From Trichostrongylus colubriformis (lineage: Eukaryota; Nematoda; Chromadorea; Rhabditida; Trichostrongylidae): DNA of 64,000 nucleotides. This document shows, piece after piece, positions 1-11,563 of the stretch. Position numbers and translations under genes: made by a program. Position 1 is the first letter of the stretch; each line of letters opens with the position of its first letter. The notes under the pieces are model-generated. The model ran no database searches and was not told where the DNA came from. It was given only the letters and a program-made list of their open reading frames with translations. The stretch covers positions 47,130,203-47,194,202 of the forward strand of contig OZ022257.1 of assembly GCA_963978905.1 (NCBI GenBank), in the 5' to 3' direction.

Positions 1-93
1 ATTTTACCAGGTGAGCTTCGCGATCTAAATCCGTCACGGGGCATCGGCGCGAAGTGGGCAGGGGGTAAAATCATGTGAACAGAAGTTGCTTAA

Positions 94-588
94 CGGCTTA
101 CTGCATTACTTCTAGCATATAAAGCCTATGTACGACCACTGGTTGAATCCAGCACCACGGTTTTTAATCCTTTGAGTAAAAGGCATAGTTACGCACTAGA
201 AAGGGTTCAGAATAATTTTACTCGTAAACTGCTCATTCGGGTTAACGGCTATTCGTACTCAAAAATACCTAGTGCTGCTACACGTAATAAATACTTTGGA
301 CTGCAGTCTTTGCAAGTAAGGCGCAAAATTTTTGACTTATGCTTGGTACATAAATTGATAAGGGGCGCGTGTGGGCCTGGTTCATCCAGCTTGTTCAAAA
401 TGTCTCTTTCTAAGACTAGAGCAGGATCCATGAAAATTTCCTTGGATCGTCCTAAATCTAGCCTACGGTCCAATAGTTTCACTTTTAGAGCGGGTAACGA
501 ATATTTGAAGCTGTCCAAAAGCATACCACCCACTCTTTCGCAGACTCAATTCAAACGATATGTTGTGAACAAACTACAAGAGAAGTAG
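94..588 (+). pseudogene. C-terminal end of a non-LTR (LINE) reverse transcriptase, 5'-truncated
   Basis: The open frame runs from just after an in-frame TAA at 91-93 to the TAG at 586-588. It reads AYVRPLVESSTTVFNPLSK, then LERVQNNFTRKLL, then GLQSLQVRRKIFDLCLVHKL. This matches the well-known tail of CR1/jockey-type LINE polymerases (AYVRPLLEY, LEKVQRRFTR, GL.SL..RR...DL...YKI). Only about the last 160 residues of the ORF2 protein are present; the catalytic RT core would lie upstream of the window edge or is lost. The in-frame stop just upstream and the lack of an initiating Met show it is not an intact gene. An A-rich tail with short tandem repeats follows at 721-746, as expected of a LINE 3' end. 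Family assignment is secure; the exact clade is not. Confidence 0.8.
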
Positions 589-715
589 AAGTCCTAATTC
601 TCCAGATGACTGAACGTTGTTAGTCCTTTTCACTGTTTTGTATTTTCCTGTTAATGTGCTGTCGATTTCTATATTGCTGTTCTTTTTTTGTGACTTTCTC
701 ACGGATGCCTTATGC

Positions 716-747
716 AGCCGTAATAAACATAAACATAAACATAAACG
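716..747 (+). repeat. 3' terminal short tandem repeat of the LINE
   Basis: Four tandem AAACAT-type hexamers (TAATAAACATAAACATAAAC...) lie 130 bp after the RT stop. CR1/RTE-like elements commonly end in a short repeated 3' motif instead of a long poly(A), so this probably marks the 3' end of the element. Confidence 0.6.
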
Positions 748-3700
748 GCTGTAGTTCGAAGACCGTAACCTAAACGTCACTCCAAGGCTTGACGTTTGTG
801 CCGCTGGGTGGTCCATCTACAGTCCTCACGACCAAGGCTCATCATACAGCAATAGGTATCGATCTACATGCTACGTGCTCTACAGAATGTGTGTCCGCAT
901 CTTTGTCAGGTTTTGTCCGCCCACTGGTAAAGTCGTCCATTACATTTGCTGTCCACCGCACGAACAGCGACAGTTACGATGGATGGCACATGATTCTGCA
1001 AAGTTTCAACTTGTACAAATGTGATCATTCGGTGGTATTTCAATGCCCATTTTCGGCCCTTTACACTGAGATCGATGTCGACCAATATGACTTCATTAGA
1101 TTTTTAGTTCTGCGACGCCCACCTATTGGTGTGGCTCGGTGATCATTTCCATTTCACCAAACAAATTTTGATACTCTCAATTGGTACTGAACTTGTCATT
1201 CTGCCCACGTTTCCATAGATCCCGATTCCATTACACACCAAACTCCTGGTTTCTACATAAGTTATGATATTCTCAATCAATATCGATCGGTGAGGCATGA
1301 TGTTGTGGAGTTTCAACTTTTATGAGGGCACAAAATCAATGGTATGGTCCATGAGCCGCTTTCAACCTTCTGTACAAAAACCGCTATTTTCAATCAATAT
1401 CGATCGGTGATGCATGATGCTGTAGAAACACAACTTTTATGAGGGCGCTAAATCAAAGTATGGACCATAAGCCGTTTCCAGCATTCTGCACAAAAATCGA
1501 TATTTTCAATCAACATTGTAGCGAGTACTCGGCCTAACGTGATCATTTGGCATTATTTTTGCCATTTGAGCACTTACACATTACTCCCGCTTTTACCCGG
1601 TTCCTAGACCGTTCTAGAGAAGAATTATGATGTTTCATGGGTGAATACGATTTCAACTGCTTTCTCCGCCCGCTGTGGGTGGGTCGCCACTCACTTCGAA
1701 CATGCTGGATACAACTCAGACCTAGCTAACCTCCACCGATTTCTCCTCGGTCTCTAGACTACTTTGGAGCCGGGTTATGAACATTTGTGGTTAGACCGCC
1801 CACTTGGAGCACGCTCCGACCATTGGCGGTGAGTTTTCCTTGACTGCTACATATAGCCGGACCTCATCTTGGTCTGCCTTCTCCCGATGTCCAGGCAATT
1901 TTGAGACGAATCACAGGAACATGGCATTGATCTGAAGACAATGCAGTGCACGCCCCGCCTTCTGTGGGCGAAGTCCCATATGGTCCGTTTGCGCTCTGTA
2001 CATCTTGGACCATGTCCCATCCAACCCGAACGTGACCTGTTTTTGTGGTGAAACCCCGAGAATCGGGCCTACAGACAAACATCCGTACAAACACACCAAA
2101 CTCCTGCTTTATATATAGTATGTGATATCTTTTTTCACATGGTCATTTCTTCTAAAATATAGACATACAGTGATGCCCTTTCTTTGAAAAATTAAAAGTT
2201 CATCAGTCAGGCCCGATATAAATTAGGTTTAAGATGCCCAAAAATATGAACATCCTATTTATCGGAGAAGACTCCATGACCCAAACCAAACAAAGCAGGG
2301 GACTAAATTGAGTTCTGATGAGCCGTCTGATCATAAATGATCTCAGGGTAACCATGGTCGTTTGCCATAACTATTTATCTCCGAAGGTACCTCACGAGGT
2401 CACCCATATCACCTTTTATGGAGCACACGGTCTTCATCGATCAGCCTTCCGCAAAAATCGTTCTAATATTCACCTTCAGATTCTATTTCCATTTTTAAAA
2501 ATTACTTGATACTTTTGCCTGATACTTTTCCCTGCATTGATTCCATGGAGCAATATCTTCCTCACCAAGGTTTCAAGAGGATTTTCAGAGTATCCGGACA
2601 ATGGAAAGATTCGTTTCTGTTGACTGATTTAGAAGTCATTTTTACTAACATAATATTCTCACTAAGATGCTATACTGATTATCCTTCTCTGTGTAAAACA
2701 AAAAATGCGGCACTCCAAATGTTGCTCCAAATCGATCGAAAAGTTTATAAAATGACTGCAAGAAATTTGAAGCCTCATAGGCGAGCGTTCTGAGCACAAA
2801 AGATCGTTTATGGGCTGATAAAGGCGCTAGGTATTAAAATTTTGCTCACGTGACTCCAAGTACTTGTGCAGTCAATCTGTAATTTTTAAAGCATTAAAGG
2901 CAGTTTTCGAAACTTCATGTTCTTCCACACGTTTGATCGGCGTAGATATTCCAAAAAGGATTATATAACTAATTATTCTTTTTGCTTAGTGTGAAAGACC
3001 GTAAGGAAAACAAGGGAAATAAGTGCTTTCATGTGACCCTGCTATAAGTTTCAGTATTCAATTCACAGTTCACCAGATTGTCGTGTCCCCTTTACTATCG
3101 AGAAGTCAATTTTCCCTTACTCCCATTCAAGGCATCTTCAATCAATGCTCAGTCATAGTAAAAGATCGTCAGATCGTTATTCAAGTCCGAAAACTCAAAG
3201 ACGCAATTTTTCGTTGCAACTCCGAAGCTTTAATTTTTCGCGATGTTTCCAAATGTGTTACATATTTCGACGTGGCTCTGTTCCCGTGTGGGTATGTATT
3301 TTACTTCGACGAATAGGCTATGATTTTACAATAAAGCTCCGGAATGTGACCATGATTTTTTTTTGTTAGATTTCCTTGTGAGTTTTCTTTCTACTTCTTG
3401 GTGCCACTGAATTTGTCATTACCCGGTTAAATATTTCAAACTGGCCCGAGATCCATTTCTCCATGGCGATCTGGCTGCTGCCAATGGCGACGTGGCGATT
3501 CTTGCAGAAGCAAAGAATGAGGAATAGTCACTGTTGCCACTGCGTTGAACCAATTTCTCCATCTCCGTCGACTTTTCGAAATTTCACTTCCATATTTTGT
3601 CGATTTCTGCTTCGTACTTACATGATCATAATTCAAAGGGAAAAAATATATTCAGTCAGCTCGATCTAAAAGTTTTGTCGAAAACAAAATCGTTCTTTCT

Positions 3701-4086
3701 TTTCAGTGAATGTTTTCGAGACATCGCAGTGGAGCGAAAGCAGTGTTGTCTGATTGAGGTGAGAAACCTATTCAGGCTGTGTTGTGATGGATGCCGACAA
3801 TAATTCACTGGAGGTACATTTTTCCCTACTTTTTTTGGAAAATTTCTCTGTGTCATGCATTTCAAAATTTTGGCACTAATTTGCCTATTACTTGATTTGC
3901 CATGCGAATGCTACTAACAAAAAAATATTGTTGATAAGAGACTAACATGAAATTCCAGCATTTTTCGATTTCTATGTTGGCTTTTTGGCGAACTTCTTTA
4001 CGAAATGATTTTTTAACATATGGTTGTTTTATATGAGAAAAAAGATATTAGTTCATCTCTATGAACAGTACCGATTTTCGCTGACA
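748..4086. other. Non-coding stretch with weak internal repeats, no gene recognised
   Basis: Short ORFs here show no protein-like motif and no coherent splice chain. Two units of about 116 bp repeat directly at about 1,270-1,385 and 1,386-1,502 (shared motif TCAATCAATATCGATCGGTG), with the start of a third at about 1,503. Several GC-rich pieces resembling CGCCC...TGTGGGCG between 1,660 and 1,980 look like degraded copies of a motif also found near 17.2-17.7 kb. I see no gene. Confidence 0.5.
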
Positions 4087-4422
4087 TGTACATAGCACAA
4101 CACTATTGGACGGTGGCAGTTATGGGCTTCACAGCGATCAATATTGTTGTGTGTATTGGTAGTCATGTAATCACTTATTATAGTGATCTTATCGATATTG
4201 TAATCGTGCGGGAAAACCGCCTATATAAACCCTGGACCGGCAAGTTATTCACTTATTCGGTCTTCCAATCTTCTACCCGCCTGGGACCTCATCTGCACCT
4301 CCGGCTCCTCCACTGCTCGTCTATTGTACTATTATCCTCTCTATTCATTAATAAATCTATAATCAATATTTCTATTGCGCAACACCGGACAAGGGCTCCA
4401 ACGCCGGGAGTAGGACACAACA
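4087..4422 (+). repeat. Possible solo LTR of an LTR retrotransposon
   Basis: A block of about 336 bp begins TGTACATAGC and ends GGACACAACA. It contains a TATA box (CTATATAAACCCTGG near 4,221), a 100-bp downstream region and a poly(A)-signal-like AATAAA near 4,350. This is the layout of an LTR (U3-R-U5). The TATA context resembles that in the gypsy LTR at 57,299 (GGTATATAAACCCG) but the rest differs, so it would be another family. No clean target-site duplication was found, so the ends are uncertain. It also contains a spurious 133-codon ORF. Confidence 0.35.
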
Positions 4423-5384
4423 AATATGCATATCAATCATCTCATAGTCTATCAACAATTTTTAAAAATTTCTTTCTCAACGTTTGATGTGAATGAATGA
4501 CTCTTGATATGCTTAACTTCCTTCAAAAAGCACAATGGCTATAAAAAATGTTGAGCTTATCCAAAGCGGGAATTGATCCACGATCAAATTTATGGCAGAA
4601 GCGCCTCCAACCACGAGTACCACATGCGACGCTCCCATGTGTGTGAGCCAAAGCAGTAATATGAGGGGTGAGGCACTCTAGACACTGGAAGTATAGGCCT
4701 CATTAAGGAGCCTATGTATTATAGACTTTAAGCAGTATGGCATCTATTCTGAGCATGCTATTTTGTAAATGAAAAACCAAGTGGTGGGGGGTTTCAAAAA
4801 AATCTGGTGGCCTTTTTATTTTTTTCGGGCATTTTTCTCTTCTTCACTGGTGCGTTTGAGATTTCGATATCTTTTTTCTGATCGTTATCACTTTAGCGAC
4901 ACTGCAGGTGCGCTTCAAACTATAGAAAGTGCGCCGTATTGATCAGGGGGCGTGGTCTGGATGACTTCACAGAGCGATGATCTGCAAATCTATAATATCA
5001 AGACATATTCAATATCTTATACATTTAGCTGTTCGAATGAAATTCACCATTAAAACAATAACAACATTCCAGAGCTTCTTCTTGAACGATGACAGTCGTA
5101 CTCGTGATATTTTACGACTCAACTATATTGCTATGATACTCTTCGTTTGTATATGCTTTTGCATCTGCTTTTGCAGATTCAAACACAATGCGACAGATGG
5201 ATAACCATTTGTTGATTGATTGTATATAAGGACTTGGAATATTCTCAGCGCTTAAATTATTTGAAAGCTTTGACTTTCATTCTTTTTTCACTGCCATGAC
5301 CATGCAGGATTATTTACAGAATCTTTTCTTCTATCAGTTTCTACCGTTATTTGCCGCTCACTACCAGCCATGGCAGGATACCGT
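4423..5384. other. Intergenic, nothing recognised
   Basis: AT-rich sequence without a coherent coding frame, splice chain or repeat that I can identify. Confidence 0.5.
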
Positions 5385-5677
5385 GGGTGAGGGGAATTAC
5401 GCCAAAAAATCGCGTCAGCGGCGTCGCACTCGCGACGTACCAGTACGACTTGCGAATCGATTTTGCTCTTGGGAACCTGGCAGAGCATGGCTGCGTCACC
5501 TCTGCATATGCGCATCCACCCATGCCACACTGCCTCCTGCACCCACGCCACCCTGCCTCCTCCACCTTTGCCACACTCTCTCGCTTGAAGGCTGCCAGCA
5601 CTGCCACTGGCGCTCGCACCCGCCGCGCCGCTCGCCGCGGGCGGCCACGCGGTTTTTTGGCGTAATTCCCCCCGCCC
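5385..5677. mobile_element. MITE with 9-bp target duplication (Mutator-like)
   Basis: A 293-bp element with inverted ends: left GGGTGAGGGGAATTACGCCA, right complement GGGCGGGGGGAATTACGCCA. It is flanked by GGATACCGT (5,376-5,384) and GGCTACCGT (5,678-5,686), a 9-bp direct repeat with one mismatch. A 9-bp duplication is typical of MULE/Mutator elements. A relative lies in opposite orientation at 60,058-60,280, also with a 9-bp duplication. The interior is GC-rich (CCACC/GCACC runs) and has no transposase; the ORFs crossing it are chance. Confidence 0.75.
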
Positions 5678-6152
5678 GGCTACCGTTACCCGCTGTGATA
5701 TTTATTATATTCTATGGCCATTGAATATGTCTGTTCCTCTCCACTGTTCGCCAGCGGCACCCAAAATGCCCCTATTGCTCACGGATTCGTTGTTATTCAC
5801 TATAATCATTGTAGCCGAGCGTCGCCTGGTGTCGCTCCTTCGCCCGCTATCATTTATATTTATGTACAAGAGCAGCCAAATTTTTGGCTTCTTGCTCGAA
5901 TTAGCCGAATTCACCAATTTTCAATTATCGATGTTACTTATGCAAATGAGTGATCATATCACATAGTATTCGTTTAACTCTCGTCATAAATCATTTATCG
6001 AAGTCTTTACTCCAAATAGAAATCAATAAAGACGATTAATGTACATACAAACATAATATTGTATCTGGAAAAAGCAGTACATGGGGTACTCACAGGAAAG
6101 ATCCAAAAGATGACGATCACAGCTATTGAGCCAATCGATTATCGATCACTCC

Positions 6153-9100
6153 TCAGGCCGGATTCACTCCGGCTGGAAAATTTGGTGCGAAATGCGGCGG
6201 TGCAGCGGCTGTGGCTTGATTTCCGGTGGTTGTGCTGGCGGCCGGTGTACGTGCGCGATACCATTGATATGCGTTGAATAGCCAGACTACTGTCAGAAAA
6301 CCCGATTCTATCTGAAATATCCACTGATTGTCGTAACTGCTTTGATTTTTCGATGGTGTATGTTGCAAATGCGGTAGGTGACATAGCACAATTATTACGA
6401 TTACCGTACCACACCGAAGAGTAGGAAAACATTGAAATGTTTGAACATATTGACAATAAAATAGAAGAAGTCGATCACTTGAAATACAACGAATACACCA
6501 CTGTAAGTCATTTCCTGAAAAATCAATAATCGATTAGTGACCTCTAGTTTTTGAGGATCGGATGAAACCGTACCGCCATGGGCCACATGGGTGTATTCAG
6601 CAAGCCTGTAATGCCACCTGCTACAGCGCCAAAAGCCAATACGGATATGATTAACTGAAATCAATAAATCGATTTTTAAATCTTTAAAGATTTTTAGAAT
6701 AGCCACTTTTTAATGGTTGCATTAAGTCACAGTATACTTCTATGGCCTTGCTTTTTATGACGTGCCTGTGAAAGACAACTTGTGAATTATGTAGTCGTAG
6801 GTCATCTAGTATTTCCCTTGGTGGGCAAATTTCAGATGACGTTAGAGTACAAAAGGACGGAGTGTGGCACTGGCGCAATAAGCAGTGTAAGGAAGATTTG
6901 CTTCAAGATCCTTAACAAGCAGCGAATTGCTCACTTACAAGCAAGCGAGCCTATCACACATTACAGATCTGTGTCCCCACCTGACATATATGATGAGGTG
7001 CGTCGAAACTTTTTCTAACGCTAACATTAACGGGAAACGATGGGGTTCCATTATTTGCCTTTCGCTTTTCTTCCCACTATTGTACATACTATTGAGCTAC
7101 AATACTTTGATCATCAGCTTATGTCCGAATATTAGGTTGTCCGGAAAGTTTTTGGACTAAATGCATGGTAGGATTCAAAACAACATATCTTTGTCACCCG
7201 ATGTTGTGAGCGGACCCAACTTGAGGGATTTGTGTTTCATGTCCGGTATTGGTACCTGTCAGCAGCATGTGCGACATATCGTCTCCTGTTCCCAGTAGTG
7301 CCTTCGCAATGGATGACAAGAAGATGGTCTACCGACCAGTTCTGCTTCTACAATACGGCTCTGCCCGCGCGAACGAGGCCCATCGCTTTCTGCAGGAAAC
7401 AATAAAGGGGCAAGTCCCCTGTCGCTCGACGTGCTTCTACTGGTACCACAAGTTCGTCAACGGTGACGAATTGCTCAAGAAATTTCGACCACAAACATAG
7501 AGTGAACGCTTCGTGCTCGCTACCTGTGGGGCTCGACCTAACCTTTCTGTACGGCAACTTCAGACCTTATGAATACCCCAAACACGATGTTAATAAAGTT
7601 GTTAACTACACAATGTTTTCCGATTTCAGTCCAAAAACTTTCCGGACAACCTAATATATACCTCAGGCTAGTCAGTTTGGTCGACTCACCTCATTTGAGT
7701 CGTGGATCCTTTGATATTTATCCAGGCTGCAATCTTTTTGCACCGTCACGATGTGCCATCACGGCGCAACACCTAGCGGGACCCAGCGACTAGCGTGGGT
7801 GCAAGAGGTTGGGTCTAGCCTTGTGCCAGTGTACTGTGGCGGCGGTGCAAAGATGCAATCTGGATCGTTACCTAAGGATTGGCTAACTAAAGAAGGAAAG
7901 CAGATGGAAGGAATCGTCCACGGAAAGTCTATGGTTCTAATTTCTCTCGAAATCAGAACTATAGGGGTGTTAAAAAAGGAGTAATTTTGCTCACGGCTCA
8001 CATCCGCCAAGTATACAAAACATGGGAGCCAAAGAGATAAAAGTATTCGGGCGAAATATTCCCAAAATGTTCCTTTAGAAAAAGGAGCAAGCTGGGACTC
8101 ACCACTTTCACCTTTATCAAAATATGGAGCCTTCAGTCGGCGCAGTCGAGCTTCAGAGCACCTACGGTATCAAGGTCCGCTTAAACCGGTGGAGCCAGGT
8201 TCCATGGTAGGTCTTTTGTGGGAAGCTCTCTAAGGATTAGCCCTTCGGTTCATGGAAATCACAGCGCCCTAGCTGCTCGGGCAACGCTGCTATGATCCAA
8301 AGTGCCATTTTCATGCTCCAAACCCCCCTCCGGCGGAGTTTCAGTGGTAATGTCACGTTTTGGTGCTTGAAACGAAGGATGTGAGGAGCCTAGACTCACA
8401 GACATACAAAAGAATATTCAGGGGTACCACTCAATATATTAGGTTGTAGGGAAATTTCTTTCGTTTTCTAAAAAGGTGCTTTTCCCCTCCAAACTCTTTT
8501 CCAGCAATTTCTTCTGTACATATACATGTAGTACAAGTACACACATCTCTTTAGGTATTATTGTCTTTCATCTCCCGGCTAACCTTTTTCGGCAAAATAA
8601 ACATATCGAAGGTCAATGTCATCTTGATTATCTGAAGTTTTTCTTTGGATGGCGTTAGATAGGGAAAGGAGAAGATGATAGTCCGATGGAGCAAGATCAG
8701 GGCTATAAGGTGGATGGGGCAGCTCCTCCCATACAATCTCGAGAATTTTCGGCGAGTCAACTTTTTAGCGAGTCTTCCCACATATTGTAAAAGTGACTCG
8801 CCAAAAAATTTTTGAGCTTGGATAGAAATTGCTGCCCCATCCACCTTATAGCCCTGAACTTGCTTCATCGGACTATCATCTTTTCCTTTCCCTACGTAAC
8901 GCCATTCAAAGGAAAGTTTTCGATAATGAAGATGTCATTGACCTTTGATATGTTTATTTTGCCGAAAAAGGTTACCCGGATGAGATGTGTGTACTTGTAC
9001 TACATGTATATGTACAGAAGAAATTGCTGAAAAGCAGTTTGGAGGGAAAAAGCACGTTTTCAAAAAAAGAAAGAACTTTCCCTAATACCTAATAAATCCT

Positions 9101-11557
9101 TCTGGCACCCAGAGTGAATGGACCCTAGCAAGGTTGTGGTCGAGAGTGACGAAATCCCGGATTTTGCCGAGTTGAGGTGACACATCATGTTCACTACGGG
9201 TAAGATCTCGATCCTGCTCGTGCGGAAGGCTGTTACGGAGTTTAGCGATAGTGTGAGGTGTGCTCGTGAATAGGGGGATGGAAATACCTTATCAGAATCC
9301 GCTGAAGTTGGCCTAATATAGTATCGAAAGTGGATGGAAAAAAATTGCTCTTTTTTGGCACCCCCCGTAGACAGTTCATAAACAGAAACACGAAAACAAC
9401 GGGTTTTTGTTGCAAAGCGGAATTCGAAAAATTGGAAGAATAGCAACTTGTCCGAGTATCCGCCACATTTCCCGCCACAACATTTGAACAACCATCAGCA
9501 GCCCAAGCCAAGCAGGGCACTCCCAAGTGTCGAGGAAAATGACCGCTTATGGACGACCCCCCCCCTCTCTCTAACAGTAAGAAGACCAAAAGTATCTTCT
9601 TCTCTGACCTCCACAACACCAGTAACTGTTTCCGAATTGTACAGCCGCAATGTGTTTTATTGCTTTGTCGTGCTATGTATCCTTGCTGTTTCCCTTGATA
9701 TTTCACATTTCCTCACACAGGTTCGCCATGGAAAGCCCTTCGCTCCTCAACCGCTCATTGAAAGTTCAAACTCTAGTACTTATCGCTGACCTCTGCAGGT
9801 AAGAACCCCCCCCCCCTTCCTGTTCGGTCAAGTACCATACCCCTATCGAGAAATCCTCGACACCCGGTGTACCCTGGTCGAGGATCCTCGACAGGGGGTC
9901 GTTTTTAAAGGCACATTCCAGGATCAGGATATCACATCTCCTCCCGTGAATGGATAGTTCGACCCAAGCCACGTAGGCTGTACCATTATCGAAGCGTGGG
10001 TGTCAGTTCCTGGAGCGTGCAGAGCCAAAGAATCTAGCGCAACAGCTCGGCCCCGCCCACCCCGGCCGGGGGTCTTCCTTTACTCTTCGTCTCTTATCTT
10101 AGACATAGGTAGACCAGCTACTAGCCAAGATCTTGAAAGTGGCAGCAAATCGATCGCCTCGTGAAGTAAACCCACTACTGAGTGACCTGACCCCACACTA
10201 GACACCGGAACACTTGTGGCACACCCCCGGCTGGGGTGGGCGGGGCCGAACTGTTGCGCTAGATTCTTTGGCTCTGCACGCTCCAGGAACTGACATCCAC
10301 GCCTCGGTAAAGGTACAGCTTACGTGGCCTGGGTCGAACTATCCATCCAGGCAGGAGATGTGATATCCCAATAATCTTGTAATGGCCTTTAACCCGATGG
10401 AAGGGGGGGAGGAGGTCGTCTCTGCAGACGTCTGCGATATGCGCTAGAATCTAAACCTTCAATGAGCAGATGAGAAGCAAAGGGTACATCGCAGCTTCGC
10501 ATAAGGAAATGTGAAATAAATATCCTTTCAAACAAAAATAGATAGCAATAAAACACATTACAACTATACAATCCGGCAACAGTTACTGATATTGTAGAGG
10601 TTAAAAAGCGTATTTAGTACTTGTAGAGGAGGGGGAGGGGTCGTACTGAAGCGGCTACTTTCCCCAATACCTGGGAGTGCCCTGTCCTCGACTCCCTGTG
10701 TACCCTGATGTCGCCTCTTTGCTTCTCAGCTGTACAGCTTTCAAACACGCTAAAACGCCGCATGTCTGTCAATTGGAATTTCGCAGACGCGAGTGAAACT
10801 TTGCATGCGACCCTCGGTAAGCAAACATATCAAAAACATGGGAGGGGGACAGAAGAACTTTGATCTGCTAAAACGATTCCTTTAGGCTGGTTATTGTAAT
10901 GTGTGCCTAAGAGCTCGATCTGACCAGAATCGACCTCCACCCCACTACTCTTCTCTTCACAAAATTTCTCGATATTGAGGGCATCTTCGTAAAATTGGTG
11001 GCTAGGAAATAACTGAATTATTCTAGCGATTTTTAAAAAATATGATATTACCTCAATAATGGTGCTCATAATGACGAACCATCCGAATGCCCGATATCCG
11101 GGTGAGAAAACAAATATCGTTTGAAGTATGGTGAGTATCTGAAAGGATTCGCGATCGAAAAAAGTTGGTGAAAATTGGTCGTGAAATCATGTGACTCAGT
11201 TTACTGATGACAAACGCATCGGGTATCAGGGCTCTCTCTCCAATCTCGTTTAGTCCCAAACCTTTCGCGTTTTAAGAAGTTGTTCTACACCGATATATGT
11301 ATGTATTAGACACTATGGTTCGGTACGGTGCAAAGGGACAGCAAATTTTTCAAAGATCATTCGATTCTATACGCTTGCCTCTGTCGCTTCAGACATGAGA
11401 ACAACCTTGTTGATCTATCACGAAAAAATCCAGTTTTATTCTTCTTGGAGATTACAGTAACTTGGAAAACATAGAAGAGCAAAAAAGGGAAATGTAAAAT
11501 TACCAAGGTAACAGGCTTCACCAAATGCGGTAACTCCTTTAGATCGTACATTGCCAT
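6153..11557 (-). CDS. Small four-TM MARVEL-type membrane protein, 5 exons
   Basis: Coding exons on the minus strand, all joined in phase 0: 11,557-11,504 (MAMYDLKELPHLVKPVTL), 11,138-11,052 (starts ILTILQTIFVFSPGYRAFGW), 6,654-6,574 (starts LIISVLAFGAVAGGITGLL), 6,514-6,410 (starts EMTYSGVFVVFQVIDFFYF), 6,311-6,153 (starts IESGFLTVVWLFNAYQWYR; TGA at 6,153-6,155). Every acceptor is a TTTCAG-type site and the donors are GT (GTAATT, GTAATA, GTACGG, GTACGG). The joined protein is about 161 aa: short cytosolic N-terminus, four hydrophobic helices, and an Ala/Pro/Thr-rich cytosolic tail ending VNPA. Size, helix spacing and the PMWPMAEMTYS motif before helix 3 fit MARVEL-domain proteins (MAL/plasmolipin-like), which organise membrane domains. 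An acceptor sits only 6 nt before the first ATG with no exon seen upstream, as expected if the mRNA is trans-spliced to a spliced leader. The exon 2-3 link spans 4.4 kb of transposon-filled intron and is the least certain join. Family call is from pattern, not a search. Confidence 0.65.
7132..7654 (+). mobile_element. mariner deletion derivative keeping the N-terminal HTH
   Basis: A 523-bp element flanked by TA on both sides. Its perfect inverted ends begin TTAGGTTGTCCGGAAAGTTT (left 7,132; right ends 7,654). Inside, an ORF from ATG 7,309 to TAG 7,498-7,500 reads VLLLQYGSARANEAHRFLQ and STCFYWYHKFVNGDELLKK. This is the first helix-turn-helix of a mariner transposase (LL.EF..G..A.EA...I, ST...W..RF..GD). 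The catalytic DDD region is deleted. It lies inside the large intron of the MARVEL gene, on the opposite strand. Confidence 0.85.
7655..8438. other. Intron sequence, nothing recognised
   Basis: Sequence between two mariner-type insertions within the predicted MARVEL-gene intron. Short ORFs have no motif support. Confidence 0.4.
8439..9092. mobile_element. mariner-derived foldback element (inverted transposase C-terminal fragments)
   Basis: A 654-bp TA-flanked element with TTAGGTTGTAGGG at the left and the complement of TTAGGTATTAGGG at the right. Its halves are inverted copies of one another. Each arm carries the end of a mariner transposase; the right arm reads PPYSPELASSDYHLF at about 8,836-8,880, the mariner third-Asp motif (normally PPYSPDLAPSDYHLF), followed by a degraded C-terminus. 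So two copies of the transposase tail face outward in opposite orientation with the N-terminal part gone. A second member is at 31,938-32,610. Confidence 0.8.
9360..9507. repeat. Dispersed repeat fragment, relative at about 29,890-29,990
   Basis: The stretch around GGAAGAATAGCAACTTGTCC and CATTTGAACAACCATCAGCA is recognisably similar to 29,925-29,985 (GAAGAAGGGCAACTTGTTTG, CATTTGAACCGCCGTCAGCG). It is interrupted on its right by the inverted repeat starting near 9,508. Confidence 0.4.
9508..10692. repeat. 1.2-kb inverted repeat (foldback element)
   Basis: The left arm starts near GGGCACTCCCAAGTGTCGAGG and the right arm ends with its complement GGGAGTGCCC. Arms of roughly 450-550 bp (about 9,508-10,060 and 10,220-10,692) match through the pieces AATGTGTTTTATTGC, AACCGCTCATTGA and TTCCTGGAGCGTGCAGAGCC. 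The GC-rich inner ends (CGGCCCCGCCCACC) flank a loop of about 150 bp. The loop (10,080-10,220) is related to repeats at 23,650-23,800, 36,740-36,860 and 57,660-57,790. No clear target duplication. It lies inside the predicted intron of the MARVEL gene. Confidence 0.7.
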
Positions 11558-11563
11558 AATAAT

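Noticed and set aside
4086..4487. 133-codon ORF
   Set aside because: It coincides with the LTR-like block (TATA box, AATAAA) and has no protein signature.
5296..5724. 142-codon ORF rich in His/Cys/Pro, with several overlapping frames
   Set aside because: It crosses the GC-rich MITE at 5,385-5,677; no motif and no support outside the element.
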